Shown piece after piece: positions 34,245-43,287 of a stretch of 64,000 nt of DNA. How positions within the stretch are numbered: position 1 is the first letter of the stretch; every line of letters starts with the position of its first letter. A model generated the notes under the pieces. That model saw only the letters and a program-made list of their open reading frames with translations, had not been told where the DNA came from and did not search any database. Position numbers and translations under genes: made by a program. The stretch comes from Phycisphaeraceae bacterium (GTDB taxonomy: Bacteria; Planctomycetota; Phycisphaerae; Phycisphaerales; UBA1924): assembly GCA_015200025.1 (NCBI GenBank), contig CP054186.1, forward strand, positions 3,546,410 to 3,610,409. Direction: 5' to 3'.

Positions 34245-35107
34245 CCGATTCCCCTTGGATCCTCCTCGCCGTCGCCTGGGCCGCCGCCGCGGTGTTCCTT
34301 TCGTTGCTGTGGCTTCATCAGGTCCGCACGAAGAACGCGACGCTCGTCGACGTCGGTTGGACTCTCGCCCTCGCCGGCGCGGGCGTGTTCTACGCGGTGG
34401 TGGGGGGGGTAGGGGGTGAGGATGCGGGCGGGTCGTTCGCGTCGCGCGCCGCCGCCCTCGCGATGGCCCTGGTCTGGGGCACGCGGCTGACCGCCCACCT
34501 CGTCCTCGACCGCGTCGTCGGCTCCCGGCCCGAGGACGCCCGCTACCGCGCCCTGCGCGAGCACTGGGGCGACAAGGCCCAGCCCGGGTTCTTCGTGGTG
34601 TACCAACTCCAGGCCCTCGCCGCCGTTCTGCTCAGTTGGCCGTTCCTGCTCATCGCCTCCGACCCGTCGCCGTCCCTCTCGCCCCTCACGATGGTCGGGC
34701 TCGCGCTCTTCGCCTTGGCGCTGACGACGGAGACCATCGCCGACCGGCAGTTGGCCTCGTTCCGCGCCGACCCCGCCAACCGGGGCCGGACCTGCCGCCG
34801 CGGGCTCTGGCGGTATTCCCGCCACCCCAACTATTTCTTCGAGTGGCTCGTCTGGGTCGCCCTCGCCCTCGCCGCGACCGACTCCCGCCCCGAGGGCACG
34901 GCCGCGTGGTGGGGGAGGGAGAGCGGATGGGAGTGGGTGTGGGGAGCGTCGGCCTGGCTCGCGCCCCTCGCGATGCTCGTGCTGGTCACCAAGGTCAGCG
35001 GTATCCCCTGGGCCGAGGCCCAGTCTCTCCGCTCACGGGGCGACGACTACCGCCGGTATCAACGCGAGACCAGCGCCTTCTTCCCCTGGTTCACCCGCTC
35101 GCCGTGA
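34241..35107 (+). CDS. DUF1295 membrane protein (steroid 5-alpha-reductase-like)
   Basis: 288 residues with six or seven hydrophobic segments and the C-terminal signature RRGLWRYSRHPNYFFEW (residues about 186-202). This is shared with the isoprenylcysteine methyltransferase/5-alpha-reductase superfamily, whose members bind NADPH or SAM at the membrane. The IADRQLASFRAD block before it is also typical. A Gly-rich insertion around residues 51-65 is encoded by a GGTGGGGG run. Last gene of the lipid cluster, 4-bp overlap with the methyltransferase. The next gene converges only 5 bp away. The role is inferred as reduction or modification of acyl chains. Confidence 0.87.
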   Translation: MTDSPWILLAVAWAAAAVFLSLLWLHQVRTKNATLVDVGWTLALAGAGVFYAVVGGVGGEDAGGSFASRAAALAMALVWGTRLTAHLVLDRVVGSRPEDARYRALREHWGDKAQPGFFVVYQLQALAAVLLSWPFLLIASDPSPSLSPLTMVGLALFALALTTETIADRQLASFRADPANRGRTCRRGLWRYSRHPNYFFEWLVWVALALAATDSRPEGTAAWWGRESGWEWVWGASAWLAPLAMLVLVTKVSGIPWAEAQSLRSRGDDYRRYQRETSAFFPWFTRSP

Positions 35108-35112
35108 CCGGC

Positions 35113-36687
35113 TCAGCAGCCTCCTTCGAAGTCGATCAGATACGCGTCGACATCGAAGAAGTCGATGAACCCGTCCCCGTTGTGGTCCGCCGAGACGCCC
35201 GGCGGGCACTCGCCGCCCTCGAAGCACGCCAGCATCGCGTCCGCGTCGAAGAAGTCGACGAACCCGTCGCAGTTGAAGTCCGACCGGCAGATCGACAGGG
35301 CCGCGTCGCGAGAGGCCGACACCCCGCACCCGTTCTCGAACACCGCCCGCACCACCACCGTCGGCGGCGGGGACGGGGCGATCACGCCCGACAGCCCGAT
35401 CACGCCGCCCCCAGCGTCCGACACGACGAACGACACCCCCGACCCCGCGTCGGCGAAAGGCCCGTCTGCGAGCGCCGCGTACGGCCCGTCCCCCACGCGG
35501 ACCTCCCACCGCCGCGACACCCACCCGCTCGACGACGCGACGAAGGTCGCGGTTGATCGCGCACACACCGACGCGTCCTCCGGCTGGTCCACCACCGCCG
35601 GCGCCGCCCCCTCGCGCCACCGCGCCATCCCGTTGACTTCAAGCCCGCCCCCGACCCCGTCGAACGACCCCGCGATGACGAACCCGCCGTCCGCGAGGGG
35701 CGCGATGCTGCTCGGCTCGCCACCGACGACCCCGCCGCCCACCACCGACCAGGACGAGCCGTTCCACCGCGAAACCCCAAGGGTGAACGGCCCGACCGCC
35801 AGCACGTCGCCGCCGGAGAGGACCGCGAGGTCCAAAGGCCCGGCCCCGAGCCCATCGCCCATCCCCACCCATGACGAGCCGTCCCACAGCGACACGTGCC
35901 GGCGGCCGGGGCTGATGAACTGGGTGCCCGCCACCGCACGCCCGTCCCCGAGTGAGACGATCGACGTTACCACCTGCACGCCGCTCCCCATCGCGCCCCA
36001 CTGAGACCCGTTCCACCGCGCGATGTTCTGCACGAAGACCCCGCCGGCCATGCTGAACAACCCGCCGACGACCACGCCGCCGGGCACGCCCGCCGCCGCT
36101 CGGGGCCACAAGGGCCTGGAGATCCCGGTCCCCAGCGCGGACCACGCTTGGCCGTTCCACCGGGCCACCATCGACGCGTTCGCGCCCCCGGCCTGGCTGA
36201 AATCCCCGACCGCCACCACGTCCCCCGCGCCCGTCACCGCGAGGTCGAACACGATCCCATTGACGCCCGCGCCCAGCCCCATCCAGCCCGACCCGTCCCA
36301 CCGAGCGATATTCGACACCGCCTGCCCGCCCGCGCGGTCGAAGCTCCCCGCCGCCACGAGGACGCCATTCGGCAGCCCGACCGCCGACGTGAACACGGGC
36401 GTCGCCGATGAAGATCCAAGACCTCCCCCGAGCACGGCCCACTCGCCCGTGGCCGGGTCCCACGCCGCCGCACCGCCCGCGGGCAGTCCCGCCACCGACG
36501 TGAACCGCCCGAGCGCGACCACGACGGCCGACCGTGGGCCCGCCGTGCCGTCCGGGTCCCACGCCGCGATAAGGTCCACGTCCCCCGGCGCTCCCGGCAC
36601 CGCCTCCCAGTACCCGCCGCACTGCGCCGACGCCGCGCCCGCCGCACTCGCGCACCACACCACGGCCAAACGCAGGCTCCCTCGCAT
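35113..36687 (-). CDS. Secreted beta-propeller-like protein with C-terminal dockerin-like repeats
   Basis: 524-residue exported protein. The signal peptide ends at about residue 21 (AASAQ). Six or so repeats of roughly 44 residues follow, each with ARWNGSxWxxLGxG (e.g. ARWDGSGWMGLGAG, ARWNGQAWSALGTG, SRWNGSSWSVVGGG), the pattern of planctomycete propeller-type surface proteins. After an Ig/PKD-like linker (about 385-460) come two calcium-loop repeats, DFNCDGFVDFFDADAML and DHNGDGFIDFFDVDAYL (about 470-520). These are dockerin type I-like, with Asp at positions 1, 3, 5. They probably dock the protein to a partner or the cell surface. The ligand is unknown. It lies 117 bp downstream of accC on the same strand. 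Confidence 0.75.
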   Translation of the reverse strand: MRGSLRLAVVWCASAAGAASAQCGGYWEAVPGAPGDVDLIAAWDPDGTAGPRSAVVVALGRFTSVAGLPAGGAAAWDPATGEWAVLGGGLGSSSATPVFTSAVGLPNGVLVAAGSFDRAGGQAVSNIARWDGSGWMGLGAGVNGIVFDLAVTGAGDVVAVGDFSQAGGANASMVARWNGQAWSALGTGISRPLWPRAAAGVPGGVVVGGLFSMAGGVFVQNIARWNGSQWGAMGSGVQVVTSIVSLGDGRAVAGTQFISPGRRHVSLWDGSSWVGMGDGLGAGPLDLAVLSGGDVLAVGPFTLGVSRWNGSSWSVVGGGVVGGEPSSIAPLADGGFVIAGSFDGVGGGLEVNGMARWREGAAPAVVDQPEDASVCARSTATFVASSSGWVSRRWEVRVGDGPYAALADGPFADAGSGVSFVVSDAGGGVIGLSGVIAPSPPPTVVVRAVFENGCGVSASRDAALSICRSDFNCDGFVDFFDADAMLACFEGGECPPGVSADHNGDGFIDFFDVDAYLIDFEGGC

Positions 36688-36804
36688 CGCAGCTCCCTTC
36701 CGCGCCCCACGCCCGAATCATGGTCGCGATCGGCGCGTACCAAGGCAACCCGACCATCGCCCGATCGTGCGCGGCGACGCACCGAGCCCGCGACCAACGC
36801 ACGC

Positions 36805-38151
36805 TCACCCTTGCTTGAGAAGCCGCTCCAGGTAATGGATATCCACGCCGCCGCGGCGGAAGTCCGTGTTCTCGACGAGCCGCTGGTGCAGGGGGACCGT
36901 CGTTTTGATGGGGCCGGCCTGGAACTCGCGGAGCGCCCGGGCCGTGCGGTCGAGCGCCTGCTCGCGGGTGGGCGCGTGGACGATCAGTTTCGCCACCATG
37001 GAGTCGTAGTTGGGCGGGACCACGTACCCCGGGACCACGTGGGTATCGAGCCGCACGCCCGGCCCGCCCGGGGGCTCCCACCGCGTGATCTTTCCCGCGC
37101 TGGGGCGGAAGCCCTCCGCCGGGTCCTCCGCGCAGATGCGGCACTCGATCGCGTGCCCGTGGATCCGCACGTCGTCCTGCTTGAAGGGGATTTTCTCGCC
37201 CGCCGCGATCCGGATCGACATCTGCACGATGTCCACCCCGGTGATCATCTCGGTCACGGGGTGCTCGACCTGCACCCGCGTGTTGACCTCGAGCATGTAG
37301 AAGTGGCCCGTCTCGTCGAGCAGGAACTCGCACGTCGCCGCCCCGGCGTAGTTGACCGAGCGGATCATCTTCGCCGCCGATTCGCAGACCTTCTTGAGCC
37401 GCTCGCGGTCGACCCCCGGCGCCGGCGCCTCCTCGATGACCTTCTGGTGCCGGCGCTGGAGCGAGCAGTCCCGCTCCCACAGGTACACGGCGTTGCCGTG
37501 CTTGTCACCCAGCATCTGCACCTCGACGTGCCGGGCCCGCTCGAGGTACTTCTCGATGAACACCGCCCCGTTCCCGAAGGCCGCCTGCGCCTCCTGGCTC
37601 GCGACGCGGAGCATCGACCGCAGCGTCGCCTCGTTGTGGCAGACCTTCATCCCCCGCCCGCCCCCGCCGGCCGAGGCCTTGATGATCACCGGGAACCCGA
37701 TCTCCCCGGCGATCCGGACGGCCTCCTCCTCGTCTTCCACCGCGTCCTTGGACCCCGGGAACACCGGGACCCCGTTGTCCTTGGCCGTCTTCTTGCAATC
37801 GACCTTGTCGCCCAGGGCCTGCATCGCCTCGGGCGAGGGCCCGATGAACTCGATCTTGCAGTCGCGGCAGGCCTGCGAGAAATCGGGCCGCTCCGAGAGG
37901 AACCCGTACCCCGGGTGGATCGCGTCCACGTCCGCGATCTCCGCCGCCGCGATGATCCGCGAGATGTTGAGGTACGATTCCTTCGCCGGCCCGGGCCCGA
38001 TGCAGATCGCCCGATCCGCCATCTTCAGGTACGGCGCGTCCTTGTCCGCCGTCGAATAGACGCACACCGCCTCGACGCCCAGCTCGCGGCACGCCCGCAT
38101 GATCCGCAGGGCGATCTCCCCGCGGTTCGCGATCAATACTCTCTTGAACAT
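36805..38151 (-). CDS. accC: Biotin carboxylase subunit of acetyl-CoA carboxylase
   Basis: Carboxylates biotin on AccB with bicarbonate and ATP, the first step of malonyl-CoA synthesis. It has 448 residues, the normal length. The start is MFKRVLIANRGEIALRIMRA, the ATP-binding lid is KASAGGGGRGM (near 160), the metal-binding segment includes MLEVNTRVQVEHPVTE (near 285), and a VQMSIRIAAGEKIPF segment follows. The C-terminal domain ends after HYLERLLKQ. It lies 5 bp downstream of accB, forming the usual accBC operon. The carboxyltransferase genes accA/accD are not in the window. Confidence 0.97.
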   Translation of the reverse strand: MFKRVLIANRGEIALRIMRACRELGVEAVCVYSTADKDAPYLKMADRAICIGPGPAKESYLNISRIIAAAEIADVDAIHPGYGFLSERPDFSQACRDCKIEFIGPSPEAMQALGDKVDCKKTAKDNGVPVFPGSKDAVEDEEEAVRIAGEIGFPVIIKASAGGGGRGMKVCHNEATLRSMLRVASQEAQAAFGNGAVFIEKYLERARHVEVQMLGDKHGNAVYLWERDCSLQRRHQKVIEEAPAPGVDRERLKKVCESAAKMIRSVNYAGAATCEFLLDETGHFYMLEVNTRVQVEHPVTEMITGVDIVQMSIRIAAGEKIPFKQDDVRIHGHAIECRICAEDPAEGFRPSAGKITRWEPPGGPGVRLDTHVVPGYVVPPNYDSMVAKLIVHAPTREQALDRTARALREFQAGPIKTTVPLHQRLVENTDFRRGGVDIHYLERLLKQG

Positions 38152-38156
38152 GCGGT

Positions 38157-38621
38157 TCAGGGCCTCACGAGGAACAGTTTCTGACCGAACTCGACGGCCT
38201 CGCCGTTCTTCACGAGGACCCGCTCGACCTTCCCGCTCTTGCCCGACTTGATCTCGTTAAAGACCTTCATCGCCTCCACCATGCACACCACCGTGTCCGA
38301 CGACACCGGCGAGCCCACCTTGACGAACGGGCCCGCGTCGGGGTTGGGGGCCGCGTAGAACGTCCCCACCATCGGGCTCTCGATCGCCACCAGCCCCGCG
38401 TCCTCCGCCGCCCCCGCCGATCCCGTCGAGCCCGCCGCCGGCGGAGCCGCGGGCGTGGGGGGGGTCGCCGCCGCGGGCGCCGCGTAGACCGCCGGGGCCG
38501 GCACCAACGCCGCCCCGCGCCGGATCGTCACCTTCTGCTGCTCGTCACGCAGGTCCAGCTCCGAAAGGTCGTTGTCGACCATCAACCGGACCAGTTCCTT
38601 CAGTTTCGCCGGGTCGATCAT
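38157..38621 (-). CDS. accB: Biotin carboxyl carrier protein
   Basis: 154-residue carrier subunit. The ATG giving MIDPAKLKELVRLM is the family start; an upstream in-frame ATG adds 18 unconserved residues. The N-terminal dimer region (1-35) is followed by a Pro/Ala-rich linker (about 40-75). The biotinyl domain has SPMVGTFYAAPNPDAGPFV, and VEAMKVFNEI with the biotinylated Lys at 119. It ends GEAVEFGQKLFLVRP. Upstream of accC by 5 bp. Confidence 0.96.
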   Translation of the reverse strand: MIDPAKLKELVRLMVDNDLSELDLRDEQQKVTIRRGAALVPAPAVYAAPAAATPPTPAAPPAAGSTGSAGAAEDAGLVAIESPMVGTFYAAPNPDAGPFVKVGSPVSSDTVVCMVEAMKVFNEIKSGKSGKVERVLVKNGEAVEFGQKLFLVRP

Positions 38622-38764
38622 CGAGTCCTCACTGCCCCTCGCACGCCCTCGGGCCCGAGCCACGCCCGCCGGCACGAGTTCCGGAGAGCGGTGGGCATTC
38701 TAACCCCTCGCCCACGCCCCCGCACGCCGAGGCCTCCGCCCCCCTCCCGCCCCCGCGTCCCGGG

Positions 38765-40450
38765 TCAGCCGCCCAGCACCGACGCCTCACGACGCAACTC
38801 CTGCATCCGCCCAGGCCCCACCCGATCCGTCAGCCCCAGGGCCTCGAACACCTCCGCCCGCGAAGACGCCTCCAGCCCGCGGTACACCGCGTCCGTGTCG
38901 ATGATCGACCGACCCAGGATCTCCTCGAGCATCCCCCGCGTGTACGTCGGCCTCTGCGCCGCGGTCGATTGGGTCCCGTACTGGTTCAGGTTCGACGCGA
39001 AGATCCCCGCCGCACTCACCGGCAGAAAGTCCTCGTACCTCAGCCCCTCGTACCGCACGAAGCCCCGTTTCACCAGCTCCTCGAGGTCCGCCGTCCCCAA
39101 TGTCCCCCGCGCCGCCACGCCCTTGGGAGTTGCCCAGTAGCGGGCGTGGATCAGCCCGCCCGACACCAGCCCCTCCACCGTCTTGGGGAATGCCCCGAAC
39201 GGCGCCGCGTACGCACGCTCGTACGCCGCGAAGTCACGCTTGGGGAGCCCGGGGTCCTTCTCCCGCGCCGCGTCGGCCTCCGCCAGGCAGCGGTCGTAGA
39301 GCGTCCGCCCCGAGGCCGTCGTCGCGTAGAAACGCTGCTCGATCTCCCCGAACCGCGCCGTGTGCGTCGTCACCGTCTCCGATCCGTCCGCGTTCATGAA
39401 CTGCACCGGCTCGGTCAGCGCTTTGTAGGCGTCCTGCCTCAGCAACACCGGCGTGTCCTCGCTCGGGCCCTCCGTGAAATCCTTGAACCCCGAGTGCTTG
39501 AGCCTCGTCAGGTCCAGGTCCTCACGCCGGAGCCTCGCCGTCAGCCCGTCCACGAGGCCCGCGATCGCCGGCCCGCCCGCCCCGCCCCGCCCGAACCCAT
39601 CGATCTCCTCGCGTGAGAGGTGCCGGAACAGCAACCGCATCGTGTGCCAGTCGGCCCGCGACGCCAGACGCTCGAGCGCCGTCGCCGCCCGCCCGCGGAA
39701 CGATTCCTCGCCGATCTCGCCCATGCAGAACTTCATCGCCGACGTGTACAGGTCCATGCAGAACGTGTTGGGCGTCAGGTGGTTGAGGTGGTGCCGCTCG
39801 AAGCAGGCGATGTCCGCCGCGATCTTGAACCCCGCGTCGCACAGGTCCTTGTAGAGCGCGTGGTCCTTCGCCCGCCCCGTCCACTTGAAGATCCGCCCCG
39901 TCCCCTCCCCGATCAGCGCCTCCGCGTCCGTCCACGCCAGCCCGCCCTCACGTTCACCCTTCTCGATCAGCGCCTTCGCGCGATCGGAGAAGACCCGCCG
40001 CGTCGCCAACACCCCCTCGATCCGCTCCCGCGTCTTCGAGTCAAAGTAGTCCGTCCGCAGCAGCGACGTGAACACCCGGTGCTCGGGGTTGAGCGTCGAG
40101 CGGTACGCCGTCGCCACGATCGGCTGGCTCTTGCTCCCCACGCTCGTCATGTCGTAGTAGTTGTGCGGCTCCATCCCGAACGCCGCGAAGAACCGGCACA
40201 CCCACCGGTACTCCTCCGCCGTCCCGATCCGGATCGCCCCGTGACGCTCGCCGCTGGTCCGCTCGATCTGCCCGTCGGTGATCGTGAACCCCGGGAACAC
40301 CATCGCCAGCACCGCGCACACCACCCGGTTGCACTCGCGGTTCACCGCCAGCGACTTGTCGTACAGCGGGACCTCCGCCCCGAACATCCGCGACAACTCG
40401 CCGAACAGCCGGTGCTGCATCTCGATTTTGTCCGCCAGAACCGTCGTCAT
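38765..40450 (-). CDS. DUF1338/HglS-type 2-oxoadipate dioxygenase/decarboxylase family protein
   Basis: 561-residue member of the DUF1338 (YdcJ) family, whose Pseudomonas representative HglS converts 2-oxoadipate to 2-hydroxyglutarate in lysine catabolism using non-haem iron. Candidate metal ligands are His70 in TSGERHGAIRIG, one of the histidines in ERHHLNHLTPNTF (220-224) and Glu369 in TARFGEIEQRFY. His70 has the same number as in HglS, and the other two sit in comparable family motifs. Relative to the roughly 465-aa enzyme there is about 75 residues of extra helical sequence between the second His and the Glu. The start giving MTTVLADKIE is preferred to an ATG 132 nt upstream. No other lysine-catabolism gene is adjacent, so the substrate is unproven. 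Confidence 0.8.
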   Translation of the reverse strand: MTTVLADKIEMQHRLFGELSRMFGAEVPLYDKSLAVNRECNRVVCAVLAMVFPGFTITDGQIERTSGERHGAIRIGTAEEYRWVCRFFAAFGMEPHNYYDMTSVGSKSQPIVATAYRSTLNPEHRVFTSLLRTDYFDSKTRERIEGVLATRRVFSDRAKALIEKGEREGGLAWTDAEALIGEGTGRIFKWTGRAKDHALYKDLCDAGFKIAADIACFERHHLNHLTPNTFCMDLYTSAMKFCMGEIGEESFRGRAATALERLASRADWHTMRLLFRHLSREEIDGFGRGGAGGPAIAGLVDGLTARLRREDLDLTRLKHSGFKDFTEGPSEDTPVLLRQDAYKALTEPVQFMNADGSETVTTHTARFGEIEQRFYATTASGRTLYDRCLAEADAAREKDPGLPKRDFAAYERAYAAPFGAFPKTVEGLVSGGLIHARYWATPKGVAARGTLGTADLEELVKRGFVRYEGLRYEDFLPVSAAGIFASNLNQYGTQSTAAQRPTYTRGMLEEILGRSIIDTDAVYRGLEASSRAEVFEALGLTDRVGPGRMQELRREASVLGG

Positions 40451-40582
40451 CGTGCCGCCCTCATCGCCCACCCGCCGGAACCCACACACCCCGCCCTGAA
40501 CAGGCCCCCCGAAACACGGATATGCCGATCCGATTCGCATTTTACCCGCCCGGGTGGCGCGGTGCCTTTCGGCAGAGACCAC

Positions 40583-40613
40583 TAAAAGCGAAAACGACCC
40601 CCGTGGCCGGGGG
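40583..40613 (-). terminator. Rho-independent terminator of tRNA-Met
   Basis: On the minus strand CCCCC and GGGGG pair around GGCCAC and are followed by TCGTTTTCGCTTTTA. It lies about 56 nt beyond the tRNA 3' end. Confidence 0.75.
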
Positions 40614-40668
40614 CCGTCCGAGAACGCGGTTGGGTGTCCACCCCCAACGCCTGACCCGAGAATCCGAA

Positions 40669-40743
40669 TGCCGAGGGGCGGACTCGAACCGCCGACCTCC
40701 GGGTTATGAATCCAGCGCTCTAAACCAGCTGAGCTACCTCGGC
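40669..40743 (-). tRNA. tRNA-Met (anticodon CAT, elongator type)
   Basis: Minus-strand cloverleaf. Acceptor GCCGAGG pairs with CCTCGGC, D-stem GCTC with GAGC, T-stem GGCGG with CCGCC around TTCGAGT, discriminator A, no encoded CCA. The anticodon loop is TTCATAA (CAT). The anticodon stem CTGGA/CCCGG has one T-G pair and an A-C mismatch next to the loop. The first acceptor pair is a normal G-C, unlike initiator tRNA. A CAT tRNA could also be the lysidine-modified Ile type, but the body looks like elongator Met. Confidence 0.88.
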
Positions 40744-40754
40744 AACGCGGCCCA

Positions 40755-40784
40755 ATGCTACGCCGACACCGCCCCGGGGTTCAA
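40755..40784 (-). promoter_or_regulatory. Probable promoter of tRNA-Met
   Basis: Read on the minus strand, TTGAAC and TAGCAT (4 of 6 matches each to -35 and -10) are separated by 18 bp and sit immediately upstream of the tRNA, with 11 nt between the -10 and the mature 5' end. Confidence 0.45.
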
Positions 40785-40833
40785 CGCCCGCGGCCCCCAA
40801 TCACCGTCCGCGCGGCGCCGCCGAGGCCCGGGC

Positions 40834-43188
40834 TTACTTTCCCGGCTCGATATCGAACCGCAGCGTGCTGTACCCGTCGATCTCAAAGTGCTCGACGACG
40901 ATCTCGACCGGGCCGTCGGCCGCCTGCTCCCAGACCGCCGAGTCGCGCGTCGGGCCGTGCCACGCCCAGTTCTCGATCACGGTCTTCCCGTTCACCATGA
41001 CCCTGACGCCGTCGTCCGAAAGGGTCGTGAGGGTCCACCGGCCCTTGGGGAGCGTCAGGCTGGTCTTCGCGATGGTCCCGAACTTGTCGCCGCCGGGGCC
41101 CTTGGCCCGCATGTCCGCGGACCAGTTCTGGTCCTTGGGCCCGCCCCACCCGTAATCGAACTTGAGCCCCGAGACCTTCGCCGTCACCGCGCCGGGCCCC
41201 TCGGCCAGCGCCCGCCACTTCGCGAGCATCGCGGCGTCGAAGCCCTTGTCCTTGACCCACGGCGGGGTGGAATCGTCCCACGCGAACGCCGTGATCGACC
41301 ACTCCGCCGCCACCACCACGCCCTCGAGCACCTTCCGCTCCCCGGCGAACTCCACCGGCACCGAGTACGCCGTCACCCCGCCGCTCCCGATGATCTTGAC
41401 CGTGTCGGCCTCGCCGGGCTTGGCCGCGGGGGTGTGCACCACGCGCCCGCCGGGGACTTTCGCCCCCGTCAGGTCGACCTTCACCCGCGGCCCGAAGACC
41501 TCGTACACGTGCTCCGACCCGCTGGTGCTCCTCGCCCGGAGCATCGGGCTCTCGTGGTCCCACGGGCCCCACTCGTCCATGATGATCTTGTCACGCCCGC
41601 GCAGGTTCGCCCTCGCCCCTACCGGCTTGGTCTTCCCCAGCGCCGTGTACTCGGGCACGTGGAACGACGGGGCTTCCCACTCCCCGGCCGCCGGCGTGGC
41701 GACCACGATCCCCTTCTTCACATCGAACTCCACCCCCTGCGGGTGGCTGATCGACACCTCGTTGTTCGCGTACACCGTCCCCTGCACCTTCGGCGTGAAC
41801 GGGGGCTTGTTGGGGTCGTAGCTGTCGTCCCGCAGCTGCAGCACGATGAGCCGGTCCGTCTCCCGCAGGTTCTTGAACGGGTGCCCGTCGTCGATGCGGA
41901 CCCGGTTGCCCGCGATCACGTTCCCCACCACCCCGTCGTAGTTGGCCTTGCCCCAGGGCTTGGTCTCGAAGTCCCCGTGCCCGTCCCACCAGTAATGCAC
42001 GGCGCACTTGTTGTTGATGAAGTCGTTGTTGAGCACGAGGTTCCGCGACCCGTGCTCGATGTTCACCCCGCCCCGTTCGAGCCCGTAGGCCATCCCCCCG
42101 TTGCCCTCGAAGAGGTTCTCGAGGATCAGCGTGTCCTGGCTGTACCCGCCCCAGACCCCGCAGATGGCGTTCTCCACCAGGCGATTGCGGACGTACATGT
42201 TCCCGAACGAGAAGGTCATCTCGATCCCGTGCGCCGGCGCGTACGAGAAATCGTTCTCGATCAGCAGGTTGTCGTTGCACCCCTTCCGCGTGTAATCGAA
42301 CCCCGCCGGGGGGTTGCGTGTCTCCGCGATCGCTTCGAGCCCCGCGAACCCGAAGAACCCGTCGCCGCCGTGCGTCGCGCTGTTCTCCGCGAACACGTTG
42401 TTGTTGTTCTGCTCGAAGCAGATGATCCCCGCCGAGTCCTGCCCGCGGTTGTACACCCCCTCCACGTGCCCGCGCACGCAGAAGTCCAGCGCGTTGCGGC
42501 TGATCATGTTCCGGTTGCTCCGGAACATCGCCAGCCCCCACCCCGACAGGAAGCTCGCGTCGTTGTCGTAGAACGCCGAATCGTTCACCCGGTGGATCAG
42601 GATCCCGTTCTGCCCGCGCCGGACCTTGAGACCCTTCACCGTCACGCCCTTGGCGTCGCGGATGTACACCGCCGACCCGTAATTCCGCGTCCACTCGTAG
42701 TTGTCGTCGCGGTGCGGGCTCATCCAGTCCGCCCCGTCCTCGGCGAGCGGCGTCGAACGCAGACGCTGCCGGAAGTTGTCCACGAACTCCCCGCCGTCGA
42801 GCGTCAGCCCGTCCGCCTTCTCCGCCCACAGCCCGACCTTGAACCCGCTCACCCGCGCGTTCTTGATCGTCACCCCCGACGCCCCGTCCAGGCGGATCCC
42901 CGTCCCCTTCAACGCGTCCCAGGGCGTCTGCCCCGCGCCCGTCCCCACGTTGGCCCCTCGGAGCACCGACCCGGGCGCAAACTCCACCGTCACCCCGTTC
43001 GTCTTGATGTGGATCACCCCGTTCCCGTCGGCGTCCTCGATCACCGTCCCCGGCGGGATCACCACCACGCACGACTCGGTGATCACCGTGTTGTCTTTCG
43101 TCACCGTCACCACGGGCAGCACCGCGGCCGCCGCGCCGCTCGCCGAGAAAAACGCCGAATACCCGATCATGATCGCTTTGGTCTTCAT
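40834..43188 (-). CDS. Exported right-handed beta-helix protein with C-terminal PA14-like domain
   Basis: 784 residues. The start giving MKTKAIMIGYSAFF supplies a signal peptide cleaved near residue 22. Residues about 30-480 are dense in the short Asn-rich turns of parallel beta-helix proteins (NNNNVFAENSATHGGDG, DNLLIENDFSYAPAHGIEM, LVLNNDFINNKCAVHYWWDG), as in NosD or polysaccharide-lyase-like folds. The last 150 residues (VKDKGFDAAMLAKWRAL to LRFDIEPGK) contain the PA14 hallmark LTTLSDDGVRVMVNGKTVIE, a carbohydrate-binding module. A carbohydrate-active surface or periplasmic protein is likely. No catalytic residues could be identified, so enzyme versus binding protein is open. Confidence 0.8.
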   Translation of the reverse strand: MKTKAIMIGYSAFFSASGAAAAVLPVVTVTKDNTVITESCVVVIPPGTVIEDADGNGVIHIKTNGVTVEFAPGSVLRGANVGTGAGQTPWDALKGTGIRLDGASGVTIKNARVSGFKVGLWAEKADGLTLDGGEFVDNFRQRLRSTPLAEDGADWMSPHRDDNYEWTRNYGSAVYIRDAKGVTVKGLKVRRGQNGILIHRVNDSAFYDNDASFLSGWGLAMFRSNRNMISRNALDFCVRGHVEGVYNRGQDSAGIICFEQNNNNVFAENSATHGGDGFFGFAGLEAIAETRNPPAGFDYTRKGCNDNLLIENDFSYAPAHGIEMTFSFGNMYVRNRLVENAICGVWGGYSQDTLILENLFEGNGGMAYGLERGGVNIEHGSRNLVLNNDFINNKCAVHYWWDGHGDFETKPWGKANYDGVVGNVIAGNRVRIDDGHPFKNLRETDRLIVLQLRDDSYDPNKPPFTPKVQGTVYANNEVSISHPQGVEFDVKKGIVVATPAAGEWEAPSFHVPEYTALGKTKPVGARANLRGRDKIIMDEWGPWDHESPMLRARSTSGSEHVYEVFGPRVKVDLTGAKVPGGRVVHTPAAKPGEADTVKIIGSGGVTAYSVPVEFAGERKVLEGVVVAAEWSITAFAWDDSTPPWVKDKGFDAAMLAKWRALAEGPGAVTAKVSGLKFDYGWGGPKDQNWSADMRAKGPGGDKFGTIAKTSLTLPKGRWTLTTLSDDGVRVMVNGKTVIENWAWHGPTRDSAVWEQAADGPVEIVVEHFEIDGYSTLRFDIEPGK

Positions 43189-43287
43189 GACCCAAGCATA
43201 CCGAAACACGCCGCTCGGGTTCAACGACCCGACCAGTCACCCACCATCACGCATAGGTGTTTACCCCACGAACGCGCGTGCTCGCGT

